This document shows, piece by piece, positions 8,245 through 17,565 of a stretch of 64,000 bases of DNA; within the stretch, counting starts at the first letter, position 1, and each line of letters begins with the position of its first letter. Source of the stretch: Dyadobacter sp. Leaf189 (GTDB taxonomy: Bacteria > Bacteroidota > Bacteroidia > Cytophagales > Spirosomataceae); contig NZ_LMPS01000006.1 of assembly GCF_001424405.1 (NCBI RefSeq), forward strand, positions 434,001-498,000. The letters run 5' to 3'. Below the pieces are notes generated by a model. It was not told where the DNA came from and made no database searches. It saw nothing but the letters and a program-made list of their open reading frames with translations. The translations under genes and the position numbers were made by a program.

Positions 8245-10104
8245 CTACTGACCCATCTTCACCCAAGACCGATCATATAGCGGCTTGTGGATCTGCATTA
8301 GTTTCGCTTCCGGGAATTTGATGACTTTTCTGTCATAGGTCATTAACCCATTTGTTTCTACTTCCACGTCAGTCGTTTGCGTGTAGACTGCGGCAGACAA
8401 CCCCTTTTTAATAAGTGGTTCAAACCTGCCTATGAATGTTTCGTAACGTTTGTAAAGGTCTTCCTGGTTCTTAAAGCTTTGGTATCCCCAGTTGTCTTTC
8501 TGCTGCCAGGTATGCTGGTCAACCGGTAGCCCAAGTCCTCCGAATTCTCCTAAAACGATGATCTGCTTCTGTCCGAACAGCTCCGGTTTTGGCATCGCCG
8601 GCGCAGGGTAATTGTGGAGGTCGATAATGTGGCCAACCGGGAAGAAATTACCGCCACTCGCACTGTTTACCAGGCGGCTCGGATCGTACTTCATCGTCCA
8701 CTCTGTAATTTCCTCTGTTTTGAACTGTCCCCAGGCTTCATTGAAAGGTACCCACACCACAATTGAAGGGAAAAAGCGGTTGGCATCCATGATAGCCTTC
8801 CATTCTGTCTTGTAGATATTTTCAGATTCCGGGGTGCGGTTGCGTTCGGTTTCGTTACCTGTAACGCCCGGGTGCTGTCCCCAGTCATTTCCCAGATCGC
8901 CGCTTGGCATATCCTGCCAAACCAGCATACCCAGCTCGTCGCAATGGCGGTACCAGCGCGCAGGCTCCACTTTCACGTGTTTCCTGATCATATTAAAGCC
9001 CATTTCCTTCGTTTTCACGATATCAAACTTCAAGGCTTCATCACTTGGCGCAGTATACAGTCCGTCCGGCCACCAGCCCTGGTCAAGCGGTCCGTATTGA
9101 AACAAAAACTGGTTGTTTAAAGTCATACGCTGGATACCATTCTGATCCGCCTGCATGGCAATCTTTCGCATTGCGAAATAGCTTTTCGCCTCGTCAACCA
9201 CTTTCCCTTTCCGGATCAGTGCCACGGTCAGGTCATATAAAAACGGACTATCCGGCGACCACAACTTCGGATTTGCGATATTCAGATCGGCAGCGGCATT
9301 GGGGGCAACTTCCAGCTCGGCTACCTTGTTACTGCCGTCGAATGCGGTGAACCTGAGCTTATCACCCTCTTTTACATTCCTGATGTCGGATGTAATGCGT
9401 ACCATTTGCTTGTCGATATCAGGTACCGGCATCAATGCGGCAATATAGGTAGTAGGCACAGTTTCAAGCCACACAGTCTGCCAGATACCCGTAACAGGCG
9501 TGTACCAGATCCCGTGCGGATTTTTGATCTGCTTGCCCCGCGGCTGCGGCCCGTCACTGCTCGGGTCCCATACCTTTACAGTAATTTCCTGCTGCTTCTT
9601 TTTAACCAAAAGATCGGTAATGTCAAAAGAAAAAGGATCGTAACCGCCCTGGTGCGTACCTGCCGATTTTCCATTTACGATTACATCACATTTCCAGTCA
9701 ACAGCCCCGAAATGCAGCAGCACCCGCTGGTCTTTCAGTTTAGGGGAAAAATCAATAGTGCGCTGATACCACAGCACACTGTCTTTACCAACTGTACGGC
9801 CCACGCCCGACAATGCAGATTCCACTGCGAAAGGAACCAGGATCTTACCTTCAAATGCAGCTGGTTTTGTCTCTGCACTGGCTTGCGGCACAATAGCATA
9901 GTCCCACAAACCATTGATATTTTGCCAGTTGCCGCGTACCAGCTGTGGCCGGGGATATTCCGAATGCACGTTTGCAGGCGACACTTTGTCGGCCCATTGC
10001 GTGACGATTTTACCCTGTTTATACTTCCATTCAGCCGCATTCTGCGCTTGCAGGATCGGAGCCGTAAATAAGAGGGCGCCAAGGTAAAGGAGTACTTTTT
10101 TCAT
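8245..10104 (-). CDS. Secreted glycoside hydrolase family 2 protein
   Basis: A 619-residue exported beta-glycosidase (galactosidase, glucuronidase or related; substrate not readable). A signal peptide (residues 1-20, ending LQAQ) is followed by the GH2 sugar-binding jelly roll (about 55-200, with LLHFGAVDWKCDVIVNGK), an immunoglobulin-like domain (about 215-320) and the TIM barrel. The acid/base glutamate is E456 in VPFNEAWGQ and the nucleophile is E520 in IIVLGEFGG. It is shorter than classic LacZ and lacks the C-terminal LacZ domains. The likely role is periplasmic or surface breakdown of plant or microbial oligosaccharides. It is convergent with maeB. Confidence 0.92.
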   Translation of the reverse strand: MKKVLLYLGALLFTAPILQAQNAAEWKYKQGKIVTQWADKVSPANVHSEYPRPQLVRGNWQNINGLWDYAIVPQASAETKPAAFEGKILVPFAVESALSGVGRTVGKDSVLWYQRTIDFSPKLKDQRVLLHFGAVDWKCDVIVNGKSAGTHQGGYDPFSFDITDLLVKKKQQEITVKVWDPSSDGPQPRGKQIKNPHGIWYTPVTGIWQTVWLETVPTTYIAALMPVPDIDKQMVRITSDIRNVKEGDKLRFTAFDGSNKVAELEVAPNAAADLNIANPKLWSPDSPFLYDLTVALIRKGKVVDEAKSYFAMRKIAMQADQNGIQRMTLNNQFLFQYGPLDQGWWPDGLYTAPSDEALKFDIVKTKEMGFNMIRKHVKVEPARWYRHCDELGMLVWQDMPSGDLGNDWGQHPGVTGNETERNRTPESENIYKTEWKAIMDANRFFPSIVVWVPFNEAWGQFKTEEITEWTMKYDPSRLVNSASGGNFFPVGHIIDLHNYPAPAMPKPELFGQKQIIVLGEFGGLGLPVDQHTWQQKDNWGYQSFKNQEDLYKRYETFIGRFEPLIKKGLSAAVYTQTTDVEVETNGLMTYDRKVIKFPEAKLMQIHKPLYDRSWVKMGQ

Positions 10105-10252
10105 TCAATTAAGGATTACTGAAAAATAATTAAGCTAGTTATCTCAAAAGGGTCGCACCAATGCACTTTACTGTGAATTGAAAGTACGTTGGCACACCTG
10201 CTTTTGAAACAATGAAAATACGGACTGCACCGGAAATACAAACATTACTTGT

Positions 10253-10260
10253 TAGATTTG
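10253..10260 (+). promoter_or_regulatory. Putative -7 promoter element (TAGATTTG)
   Basis: TAGATTTG matches the Bacteroidota TAnnTTTG -7 element and lies 25 bases before the ATG of the isoaspartyl peptidase gene. No good TTG was found at the -33 position. Confidence 0.35.
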
Positions 10261-10285
10261 AGTAAGTCACTCTAATTACAACATC

Positions 10286-11347
10286 ATGAAACAACTTTCT
10301 GCAATGCTTCTTTCCGTGCTCAGTCTCCCGGCTTTCGCGCAGGATTTTTCAGATAAAATAACCATTGTTATTCACGGCGGAGCCGGTACCATTACCCGCG
10401 CCAACATGAGCCCCGAAAAGGAAAAAGCTTATAAAGCCGCTTTGAACGAGGCATTGCAAAAGGGCTACGCGGTTTTGAAAAAAGGGGGTACGAGCGTGGA
10501 AGCGGTGGAAGCTACGATTCACGTCATGGAAGACTCCCCCCTGTTTAATGCAGGTAAGGGTGCCGTATTCACCAATGATGGTAAAAATGAACTCGATGCC
10601 TCCATTATGGAAGGCAAAACGCTGAAAGCAGGTGCAGTTGCAGGCGTTACCAATATCAAAAATCCAATCAGCGCAGCCATTGCGGTAATGAATAAATCGG
10701 AGCACGTGATGATGGCCGGCGCAGGCGCTGAAAAGTTTGCGAAAGAACAGGGATTGGAGATTGTTGATCCCTCCTACTTCTATACCGAAGCCCGCTTTAA
10801 AGCGCTGGAAAAAGCAAAAGCCACTGACAAACAAGAGCTAGACCACGACGCCAAAGAAGAAAAGCAGATCAGGAAAGCACCCAAGACCGGCGGACTGCTG
10901 AAAGAGGAGCTCATTTTCACAGAAGGCCGGAAGTTTGGGACAGTCGGCTGTGTGGCTCTGGACAAATATGGTAATCTGGCAGCAGGTACTTCTACGGGAG
11001 GTATGACAAATAAAAAATACGGTCGCATTGGCGACGCACCGATTATCGGCGCAGGTACTTACGCCAATAACGCCACCTGCGCGGTTTCAGCAACGGGACA
11101 CGGCGAATATTTCATCCGCTCGGTGGTTGCGCACGATATTTCTGCGTTAATGGAATACAAGGGACTTTCCCTGGAGAGTGCGGCGAATGAAGTAGTGATG
11201 AAAAAGCTGGTTGAACGCGGCGGAGAAGGCGGGATTATCTCACTTGATCGGAATGGAAACATTGCCATGCCTTTCAACAGCGAAGGAATGTACCGGGGGT
11301 ATGTAAAAGGCGATGGAAAAAGTGAAGTACTGATCTATAAAGACTGA
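10286..11347 (+). CDS. Isoaspartyl peptidase/L-asparaginase (plant type, Ntn hydrolase)
   Basis: A 353-residue exported hydrolase that cleaves beta-aspartyl dipeptides and asparagine. A signal peptide covers about residues 1-19 (ending AFAQ). The family start VIHGGAGT is at 29-36. The precursor should cleave itself between G218 and T219 (KFGTVGCVALD), making T219 the N-terminal nucleophile of the beta chain. AAGTSTGGMTNK and GDAPIIGAGTYA supply substrate-binding loops. A charged linker (residues 176-198) lies before the cleavage site, as in the family. It is monocistronic in the + direction. Confidence 0.92.
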   Translation: MKQLSAMLLSVLSLPAFAQDFSDKITIVIHGGAGTITRANMSPEKEKAYKAALNEALQKGYAVLKKGGTSVEAVEATIHVMEDSPLFNAGKGAVFTNDGKNELDASIMEGKTLKAGAVAGVTNIKNPISAAIAVMNKSEHVMMAGAGAEKFAKEQGLEIVDPSYFYTEARFKALEKAKATDKQELDHDAKEEKQIRKAPKTGGLLKEELIFTEGRKFGTVGCVALDKYGNLAAGTSTGGMTNKKYGRIGDAPIIGAGTYANNATCAVSATGHGEYFIRSVVAHDISALMEYKGLSLESAANEVVMKKLVERGGEGGIISLDRNGNIAMPFNSEGMYRGYVKGDGKSEVLIYKD

Positions 11348-11488
11348 TTTTCGGCTACAAACAAGCCTAAAAACCAGGTCGGGAAAAATGCTGATTTTTA
11401 TGCATTAGTTTACGTAAGTAACCATACAAAACAGCCAGCTTTAAACGTTGTCAATTCAGTATGTAACTTAACGCCGCCTTTTCTCTCT

Positions 11489-12598
11489 ATGAAATCAATC
11501 TACGGAATACTTTTTCTGATAGCGTTGTTTTGCAACGCAGCTTATGCTACCCATTTTAAGGGCGGCGAGATCATGGCGAAGCATGTTTCAGGGCAGACAT
11601 ACGAGATTACGGTCAGAGTTTATCTCGATATTCAATCAGGTCAGGGAGCCACAGATGCAATGGGTCAAGTTACGGTTTGCCTTGGCAACGGGGCTACGAA
11701 AAACCTGACCAGAGCAAAGACGATCCCACTTCCCAGCAACGCTAACGTACTTGTTGCAGACTTTGTGGGACAGTATACCTACCCCACGGCAGGAATTTTT
11801 CAGATATCTACTTCCATTGATAACCGCACCGCTGGATTTCTAAATCTTGAAAGATCAGAAATGACACCCGCATTCCTGTGGACCGTCATTGACACTCAGT
11901 CTCCAAACTCGACGCCTGTTTTACCATACCTGAATTTTGATGCCGGCGTAAAGCAGGTTTTTTCAGTAGACCTGACCCCGACTGTTGCCGATTCAGACAG
12001 TGTCAGTGTAAAAGTCCACAAACTGAGCAAAGCTTCTCCCGGCACCTGCGGTGTGCGCATGGTCGACAACAGGTATTTGTTTCCAAATGAAATTACGAGC
12101 AATGGTACATTCAAGATAGATCCTGTTTCCAAGAAGCTGATTTGGACCGCCCCGGAGCTTGTTGGAAACTACCTTTTTGCGATGCTGGTAACGGAATGGA
12201 GAGCAGGTGTAATTATATCCGAAAGCTATCGCGAGGGCAGCATTGCGGTAGTAGACAGGCCGGGTCCTCCTGTTGAAATCCCGCCTTATGAATCAGTAGA
12301 ATATGGTAACCCGCTGACATCTGTTCCAAAGGTAGAATCTCCCGAAATTTCCATGGCGCTTGAAGCTTTTCCTGTACCAACCGAGGATTTTGTTACGGTA
12401 AAAGCATACAGCAAAACGAGGGCTGTGATCCGCCTGCAACTAGTTGATTTGCATGGAAGGATTCTGCGGGAAATATCATCAAAGACACCCGTTATCTCTG
12501 TTCAGGAACGATTCGATCTCCGCAACATGGCGCATGGAATTTACCTGATCCGTGCAGACAATGCGACGCATTCGGCAACTCAAAAAGTAATACGCTGA
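11489..12598 (+). CDS. Secreted T9SS type A sorting domain protein of unknown function
   Basis: A 369-residue exported protein. The signal peptide ends near AAYA (residue 20) and the mature protein begins THFKGGEI, close to the THIVGGEI opening seen in many secreted gliding-associated Bacteroidota proteins. The middle is beta-rich without recognised catalytic motifs. The last ~80 residues (AFPVPTEDFVTVKA to TQKVIR) have the form of a type A Por secretion tail, which directs export by the type IX system and is then removed. The stop codon directly abuts the stop of the convergent hydrolase gene, leaving no intergenic base. Confidence 0.75.
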   Translation: MKSIYGILFLIALFCNAAYATHFKGGEIMAKHVSGQTYEITVRVYLDIQSGQGATDAMGQVTVCLGNGATKNLTRAKTIPLPSNANVLVADFVGQYTYPTAGIFQISTSIDNRTAGFLNLERSEMTPAFLWTVIDTQSPNSTPVLPYLNFDAGVKQVFSVDLTPTVADSDSVSVKVHKLSKASPGTCGVRMVDNRYLFPNEITSNGTFKIDPVSKKLIWTAPELVGNYLFAMLVTEWRAGVIISESYREGSIAVVDRPGPPVEIPPYESVEYGNPLTSVPKVESPEISMALEAFPVPTEDFVTVKAYSKTRAVIRLQLVDLHGRILREISSKTPVISVQERFDLRNMAHGIYLIRADNATHSATQKVIR

Positions 12599-13516
12599 TT
12601 AATTCCCTGAAACTTCCGGCAAGTTGGGCGTAAGATCGACCGAAGTAATGTGGTCTTTGAAAAGCAAACCTTTCAGGAGCATTTCCTTGATCATCGACAA
12701 ATGCGTGTAGGTGATCATGTGACCTGCATTATCGAGGAAAATATACTGCGCTCTCTTGCTTTTAATGTGTTTTTTGGCAAAATCAATATTACCCGGATCA
12801 GCGATCCAGTCATTTCCGCCCTGAATTACTGTGGTAGGAACAAGCAGGTTATTCCAGACAGGCAAAAGCTTCTTCAACTCGTCTGAATGGCTGTATTTCT
12901 CTGCAGTAGCAGTATTGAACTCACCCGGCAAAAACAGCTGAATAAAGGAATTCCGGCCCCATTTAGAAAACCAGTAAAATTTCTCTTTCTCGGGATCGAT
13001 AACAGGTGAAACCATGAAAAGCTCTTTCACCTGGTCAGGTACCATAGATACCAGCTTTGCAGCGATTGGCGCACCGTAAGAACGACCTAATACCGTTACT
13101 TTTTCTTTGCTCTTATTCAGTTCAAAAACGGGCAGCAATGCATTTGCCTGAGTAGCGATAGAAGTTACAGACCGTCTTTTCTTAAGTCTTGATTTCCCGT
13201 AACCCACCCGATCAACCGAAACAATGTGAAAGCGTTTCTGTAAATCTTCATCATCCATTAAATTCATATATCCCCAAAGCGAACCGGGAGCGCCGTGGAT
13301 CAGCAACAGCATTGGTAAGGTATCCGCTCCCACGCTGGCAATGCAGAGTGAAAGGGTGTCATTCCTGATAATACGCTCTGTGGGTTTGACTTTCTTTTGG
13401 GCGTAATGCTTTCTGACCTGTTTCGCAGAGATAATGTATTTCGAAAAACAGGAGCTGAGTGAGGCCGAGATAAATAGCAATAAGGCGACTGTCCGAAGGA
13501 ATTTAAAACGAGGCAT
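12599..13516 (-). CDS. Alpha/beta hydrolase lipoprotein
   Basis: A 305-residue alpha/beta hydrolase of unknown substrate. The N-terminus is a lipoprotein signal (ISASLSSC, lipidated C23). The oxyanion loop HGAPGS is at 75-80 and the nucleophile elbow GRSYG places S146. The acid is probably D236 or D240 in GGNDWIADPGN, and the catalytic histidine is H266 in LDNAGHMITY. The complete triad suggests an active esterase, lipase or peptidase at the cell envelope. It stands alone, convergent with the T9SS cargo gene and with no gap between the two stop codons. Confidence 0.85.
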   Translation of the reverse strand: MPRFKFLRTVALLLFISASLSSCFSKYIISAKQVRKHYAQKKVKPTERIIRNDTLSLCIASVGADTLPMLLLIHGAPGSLWGYMNLMDDEDLQKRFHIVSVDRVGYGKSRLKKRRSVTSIATQANALLPVFELNKSKEKVTVLGRSYGAPIAAKLVSMVPDQVKELFMVSPVIDPEKEKFYWFSKWGRNSFIQLFLPGEFNTATAEKYSHSDELKKLLPVWNNLLVPTTVIQGGNDWIADPGNIDFAKKHIKSKRAQYIFLDNAGHMITYTHLSMIKEMLLKGLLFKDHITSVDLTPNLPEVSGN

Positions 13517-13702
13517 ACAAGGTATTGTTACTGCATTTACAATCCACAGGATACTTAATATACGATCAAAAGGTCAAAAAGCGTGCCGTTATTTGGTTTT
13601 TTTTGAAGAAATTAAAACAAACAAATTTTTCCCGCCGTTTCTTTGTTGTTGAAAAACGAAACGTCCTACTATCTCAGACTTGCGACTCAATCTACTTTCT
13701 TA

Positions 13703-14533
13703 ATGACTGCCAGCCACCAGAACACATTTTTCGAGCGCCTCACGGAGCAAAATGAAAAATACCGCTACAAGCTTCCATCCAGACAAGACGCAGGGAAATT
13801 CATTCAGAACCTGATCAATTTCCTGTTTCCAATTAGTCAGGATTGTCCAAGCTGCCCATCTAAAGACCTGGCGATGAAATACGCAGACCTTAGAAAGGAC
13901 CTGGATTATATGCTGCAGCCACTGTTGCCTGAGCTGGACAAAAGCACGGACGAGATCCTGGACGATATCTTTTCTGGTATCCCGGATATTTACGAAATGC
14001 TCCTGAAAGACGCCAAATCCATTACCGACAATGATCCGGCTTCTGTGAGTATCGAAGAAGTAATTGCGGTGTACCCCGGGTTCACGGCGATCGCTACCTA
14101 CCGCTTCGCCCACCTTTTTGCGCAATGCGGTATCCCATTATTGCCCAGAATGCTGACTGAATTCGCACACGGGCAGACCGGAATTGATATCCATCCCAAT
14201 GCAGTTATAGGTCACTCGTTCTTCATCGACCACGGTACCGGAGTTGTGATCGGCGAAACGACGCACATCGGGAACAATGTAAAATTATATCAGGGGGTTA
14301 CACTTGGCGCAACGCACGTTTCCAAGTCGCTCGCGTCACGCAAGCGCCATCCTACTATCGAAGACAATGTGGTTGTTTATGCAAATGCCACGATCCTGGG
14401 GGGAGAAACTGTAATCGGGCATGATTCAATCATTGGCGGAAATGCCTGGTTAGTAAGAAGCGTACCTCCATTTTCCCAGGTTTATCACCAAAGTAAAATA
14501 GAGATACGCCCTCAATCTGCCGCAACTACATAA
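13703..14533 (+). CDS. cysE: Serine O-acetyltransferase (CysE type)
   Basis: A 276-residue cytoplasmic enzyme that acetylates L-serine with acetyl-CoA for cysteine synthesis. I chose the ATG at 13703; the frame extends to a TTG at 13643, but those residues do not look like the family. The N-terminal helical domain (to about residue 150) precedes hexapeptide coils with the CysE signature [30 protein letters not shown] and [20 protein letters not shown]. The last 8 bases overlap the convergent tetR gene. It is close to the long (EpsC-like) version common in Bacteroidota. Confidence 0.9.
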   Translation: MTASHQNTFFERLTEQNEKYRYKLPSRQDAGKFIQNLINFLFPISQDCPSCPSKDLAMKYADLRKDLDYMLQPLLPELDKSTDEILDDIFSGIPDIYEMLLKDAKSITDNDPASVSIEEVIAVYPGFTAIATYRFAHLFAQCGIPLLPRMLTEFAHGQTGIDIHPNAVIGHSFFIDHGTGVVIGETTHIGNNVKLYQGVTLGATHVSKSLASRKRHPTIEDNVVVYANATILGGETVIGHDSIIGGNAWLVRSVPPFSQVYHQSKIEIRPQSAATT

Positions 14534-15119
14534 TGCTGCGGATAAATCTTCTTACTCCTTCCATATATATCGGCTCAGCCTGGGAAAATGCATATCTCGG
14601 CTGAGTTGTCATGGTAATACCTATAAAACCGAAGGTCAGGCACCACCATTCATAGTAAGTCTTGGTTACCGCTTCTCCTGACTTGGGACGAAGACCGGCG
14701 ATCATTTCCCAAACCGGGTTTCCTTTGATGCTCATTGCCTGCGAAAAAGCCTTTTTAGAATCACAATAAGCTCCTTCCAGGTTGAACATCACCTGAAACA
14801 CCTCAGGATTTTCGACAGCGAAGTTCCAGATCTTCTGGGCCACTTCCACAAGCTGCTTTTGAGGATTACTGAAATGACCCTTTATCTTGATAAACTCGGC
14901 TTGCAAATGGTCGAAGCCTTCCAGACGGATCGCTTCCAGAAGCTTGTCCTTGCTATCAAAATATTCGTACAGAATGGGGGGACTATATTCAATTACGTCA
15001 GCAATTTTGCGAATCGAGACAGCAGTCCATCCGTCTTCACGGGCAATGTCTTTTGCTGTTTTAACGATGTCCGAACGTACCTGTATTTTGAGTCGTTCTC
15101 TTCGTTCTACTATTCCCAT
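14526..15119 (-). CDS. TetR/AcrR family transcriptional regulator
   Basis: A 197-residue DNA-binding regulator. I chose the ATG at 15119 ([11 protein letters not shown]). The frame runs on to 15191, but a promoter with both elements lies at 15161-15191, so the upstream codons would not be transcribed. The N-terminal helix-turn-helix spans residues 20-60 ([20 protein letters not shown], then [19 protein letters not shown]). The C-terminal ligand domain is unassigned. Its 3' end overlaps cysE by 8 bases. Its targets are not evident; the ppk1-like gene lies upstream in the same orientation. Confidence 0.85.
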   Translation of the reverse strand: MGIVERRERLKIQVRSDIVKTAKDIAREDGWTAVSIRKIADVIEYSPPILYEYFDSKDKLLEAIRLEGFDHLQAEFIKIKGHFSNPQKQLVEVAQKIWNFAVENPEVFQVMFNLEGAYCDSKKAFSQAMSIKGNPVWEMIAGLRPKSGEAVTKTYYEWWCLTFGFIGITMTTQPRYAFSQAEPIYMEGVRRFIRSIM

Positions 15120-15160
15120 GCTTAGGTAGTATTTTGGGGTTGAGTGAGAATGATGTCTTT

Positions 15161-15191
15161 CAAATATAGTGATATACAACTTACTGCTCAA
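15161..15191 (-). promoter_or_regulatory. Promoter of the tetR gene (TTG-N20-TATATTTG)
   Basis: On the minus strand TTG (15189-15191) is separated by 20 bases from TATATTTG (15161-15168), matching the Bacteroidota consensus. It implies a leader of roughly 35 bases before the ATG at 15119 and fixes the start of the tetR gene. Confidence 0.6.
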
Positions 15192-15325
15192 GAGAAGGAC
15201 CCGGCTAATTTGTAAAAATTCATTGCGATTTTATGATTTTTTACAACAAAGTGCGTCCGTGAAATCTAGGCGCAGGTTAGAAAATTTTACAGCTGAAAAA
15301 TTTTTTTTACCCATATTTAATGCGT

Positions 15326-17422
15326 TTATTCTGGTTTCCTGATTGGCCCGCCTTTCTCAATTTTTTCAACCAGGCGGTAGTTTGCATCCTGCGCTCTCAC
15401 TTTCCCGCGCCCGTCTTCTCCAATCCTGAGGTTATTCTGGTACAAATCAAGCCGCACCGACTTCTGATTATCATTTGCATAGTTCCTGAGTACAATGCGC
15501 ATTTGATTTTTTAGCTGCTCGTCGAGTACAGGGAAGCAGATATCAATGCGCCGGTGCAGGTTCCGGTGGGTCCAGTCGCAGGAGCTCAGGAAAATTTCAT
15601 CGTTGCCGCGATTCGCAAAATGGAAGATCCGCGTGTTTTCAAGATAGCGGTCGACGTGGCGGCTTACGATGATATTGTCGCTGATCGAGGGTAACCCGGA
15701 AATCAAACCACAGCTTTCACTCACCATTACATGCACCGGTACTCCGGCTTGTCCGGCCTGGTACAGCTTGTCGATCAGGATGTGATCCTGCAACTGGTTT
15801 ATTTTAATGCTAATAAAAGATTTGAGGCCTGCATTGCAGTTCGCGATCTCGCGGTCTATCAGATCCATTAACTTTTTCTGCAATGTAAACTGCGTTACGA
15901 AAAGGTAGTTGAATGGAAGGTACTTGTATTTTTTAGGCTCGTCCTGGGTGGACAAATAGCCGAAGAGCAGTTCCAGTTCGTTGGTTAGCTCCCGGTGGTT
16001 CGTCAGTAAAGCATGATCCACGATCTCCCGGCTGGTAAGTCTGTAAAAACCGCCGGTACCCAGGAATGCATAGCGCTCCCACCCTTTCTGCACCTTGCGC
16101 TTGATCAACGCCATTTTCGCATGCACTTTCAGCCCCGGTACACTCAAGATGATCTTCACGCCTGCATCACGCATTTTCCTCGACCATTGCAGGTTTTCCT
16201 GAATATCCATTTTGTTGTTCAGCTCCACATAAGTGGTTACGCGCTTTCCATTCCGGGCAGCGCTGATGAGCGAGTTCAGGATAAAAGAATTGGGGCTGAT
16301 CTTGTATAATGAAACATGGATCTCGCGCACATGCGGATCAACTGCGGCTTCATTAAAAAAGCGCACGATCGGCTCATACGATTGGTAAGGCAGGTGCACG
16401 AGCTGATCTCCCTTCTGGATGGTTTCGAAAATGGAGGTATTCTCCTCGAAACCGGGATTATGGATCGGGCGCTGATGCGGGTAGTCGAGCCGGCGCGACA
16501 ACGCAGGAAAACGACTAAAATCCTGTAAAAAGAGATAATCGCCGCGCTCATGGAATTCATTCATTGGTATTGCGACCTTATTCACGAGGTATTCGCGCAT
16601 ATAAAGCGGCATTCCCGATTCATAAAAGTATTGCGAAGGCTGGATGAAGTTGCGCTTTTCAAGCTGTTTGAGAATGCGCTGCGCGATTTGCATCGGGTAT
16701 TCATCTTCAATGGACAGCTCCGTTTCCCGCTCTACGCGCACTGTGTAACTTTCAAGCACACTGAAACCCGGAAAAAGGAGCGGCAGGTTCTCACGGATAA
16801 TATCTTCCATAAAAGCCACATGTTTCTTCCCTTCCCATTCAGGCAGTTCCAGAAACCGCCCGAAAGGCTCGGAAGGTATGTTTACCGTTGCATACCAATC
16901 CTCCTCAGAGTCTTCCGAATGCTGCAGACGCACGACCAGGTACAGCTGCTTGGACTCGAAAATCGGCGTTTTAGATGATCGTTTCGCATCTAAAAACACG
17001 GGCTGCAAATACCTGAAAAGCTTGTCAATAAAGAACTTCCTGATAAACGGCAGGTGCTCCGTTGCAAAAGCTTCGCGGTAATATAAATGTACTCCCTGCT
17101 CTTTGAGGCTCGGAAAAATACTGCCTGTCAGGATCTCATTGAACTCACGCAGCTGGTTTTCAATGGTTTCGCTTACGTGTTCGAGCAGAGACTCGGGGAA
17201 GAGATACAATTTTGAACGGATATCATTGCTGACTTCGCACATAGCCAGGAGATTTGGAATCCTGACCCTGTAAAATTCCTTGGTCTGATAAGCATACATT
17301 CCAAGAAAGCGGAGCCGCTCCCTCACCGGCACTGTTTCGTCGTTCGCTTCCAGTAAAAATCGGTAGTTATTGGACAGCCAACTCAGATTGGTATCAAAGT
17401 AGGGATAAGCAACATCTATCAT
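15326..17422 (-). CDS. ppk1: Divergent polyphosphate kinase 1-like protein
   Basis: A 698-residue protein alignable with PPK1 along its whole length; PPK1 makes polyphosphate from ATP. Fold-level matches include RLRFLGMY (37-44), YQSYEPIVRFF (346-356), PGLKVHAKMALI (429-440), SISDNI (579-584) and SSCDWTHRNLHRRIDI. H434 corresponds to the phosphorylated H435 of E. coli. From remembered E. coli numbering, other active-site positions are changed: R375 to K374, R405 to K404, Y468 to I467, R564 to S568, H592 to N596. The GTGN motif is GTGGFY (455-460). It may be a paralog with altered or lost activity. It is monocistronic and divergent from the aldo/keto reductase gene. Confidence 0.8.
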   Translation of the reverse strand: MIDVAYPYFDTNLSWLSNNYRFLLEANDETVPVRERLRFLGMYAYQTKEFYRVRIPNLLAMCEVSNDIRSKLYLFPESLLEHVSETIENQLREFNEILTGSIFPSLKEQGVHLYYREAFATEHLPFIRKFFIDKLFRYLQPVFLDAKRSSKTPIFESKQLYLVVRLQHSEDSEEDWYATVNIPSEPFGRFLELPEWEGKKHVAFMEDIIRENLPLLFPGFSVLESYTVRVERETELSIEDEYPMQIAQRILKQLEKRNFIQPSQYFYESGMPLYMREYLVNKVAIPMNEFHERGDYLFLQDFSRFPALSRRLDYPHQRPIHNPGFEENTSIFETIQKGDQLVHLPYQSYEPIVRFFNEAAVDPHVREIHVSLYKISPNSFILNSLISAARNGKRVTTYVELNNKMDIQENLQWSRKMRDAGVKIILSVPGLKVHAKMALIKRKVQKGWERYAFLGTGGFYRLTSREIVDHALLTNHRELTNELELLFGYLSTQDEPKKYKYLPFNYLFVTQFTLQKKLMDLIDREIANCNAGLKSFISIKINQLQDHILIDKLYQAGQAGVPVHVMVSESCGLISGLPSISDNIIVSRHVDRYLENTRIFHFANRGNDEIFLSSCDWTHRNLHRRIDICFPVLDEQLKNQMRIVLRNYANDNQKSVRLDLYQNNLRIGEDGRGKVRAQDANYRLVEKIEKGGPIRKPE

Positions 17423-17485
17423 TTAGGCGGGGTGAAAAAGATTCAAATTTGGTCACAATATAAATACATTTGAGTGGTAAGGGTA

Positions 17486-17493
17486 TAACTTTG
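17486..17493 (+). promoter_or_regulatory. Putative -7 promoter element (TAACTTTG)
   Basis: TAACTTTG fits TAnnTTTG and lies 72 bases before the aldo/keto reductase ATG; a second match (TACATTTG) is at 17465-17472. Neither has a TTG at the normal spacing. Confidence 0.3.
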
Positions 17494-17565
17494 CACCATA
17501 AAATATAACCCTGTACGATCATCGTTCACTGTTATATTTTGCTTAAAATCTAATTTCAGTTGCAT

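Noticed and set aside
9406-10071. Long + strand open frame (221 codons) opposite the GH2 gene
   Set aside because: It is antisense to a gene with an intact signal peptide and catalytic residues, and its translation shows no known motif.
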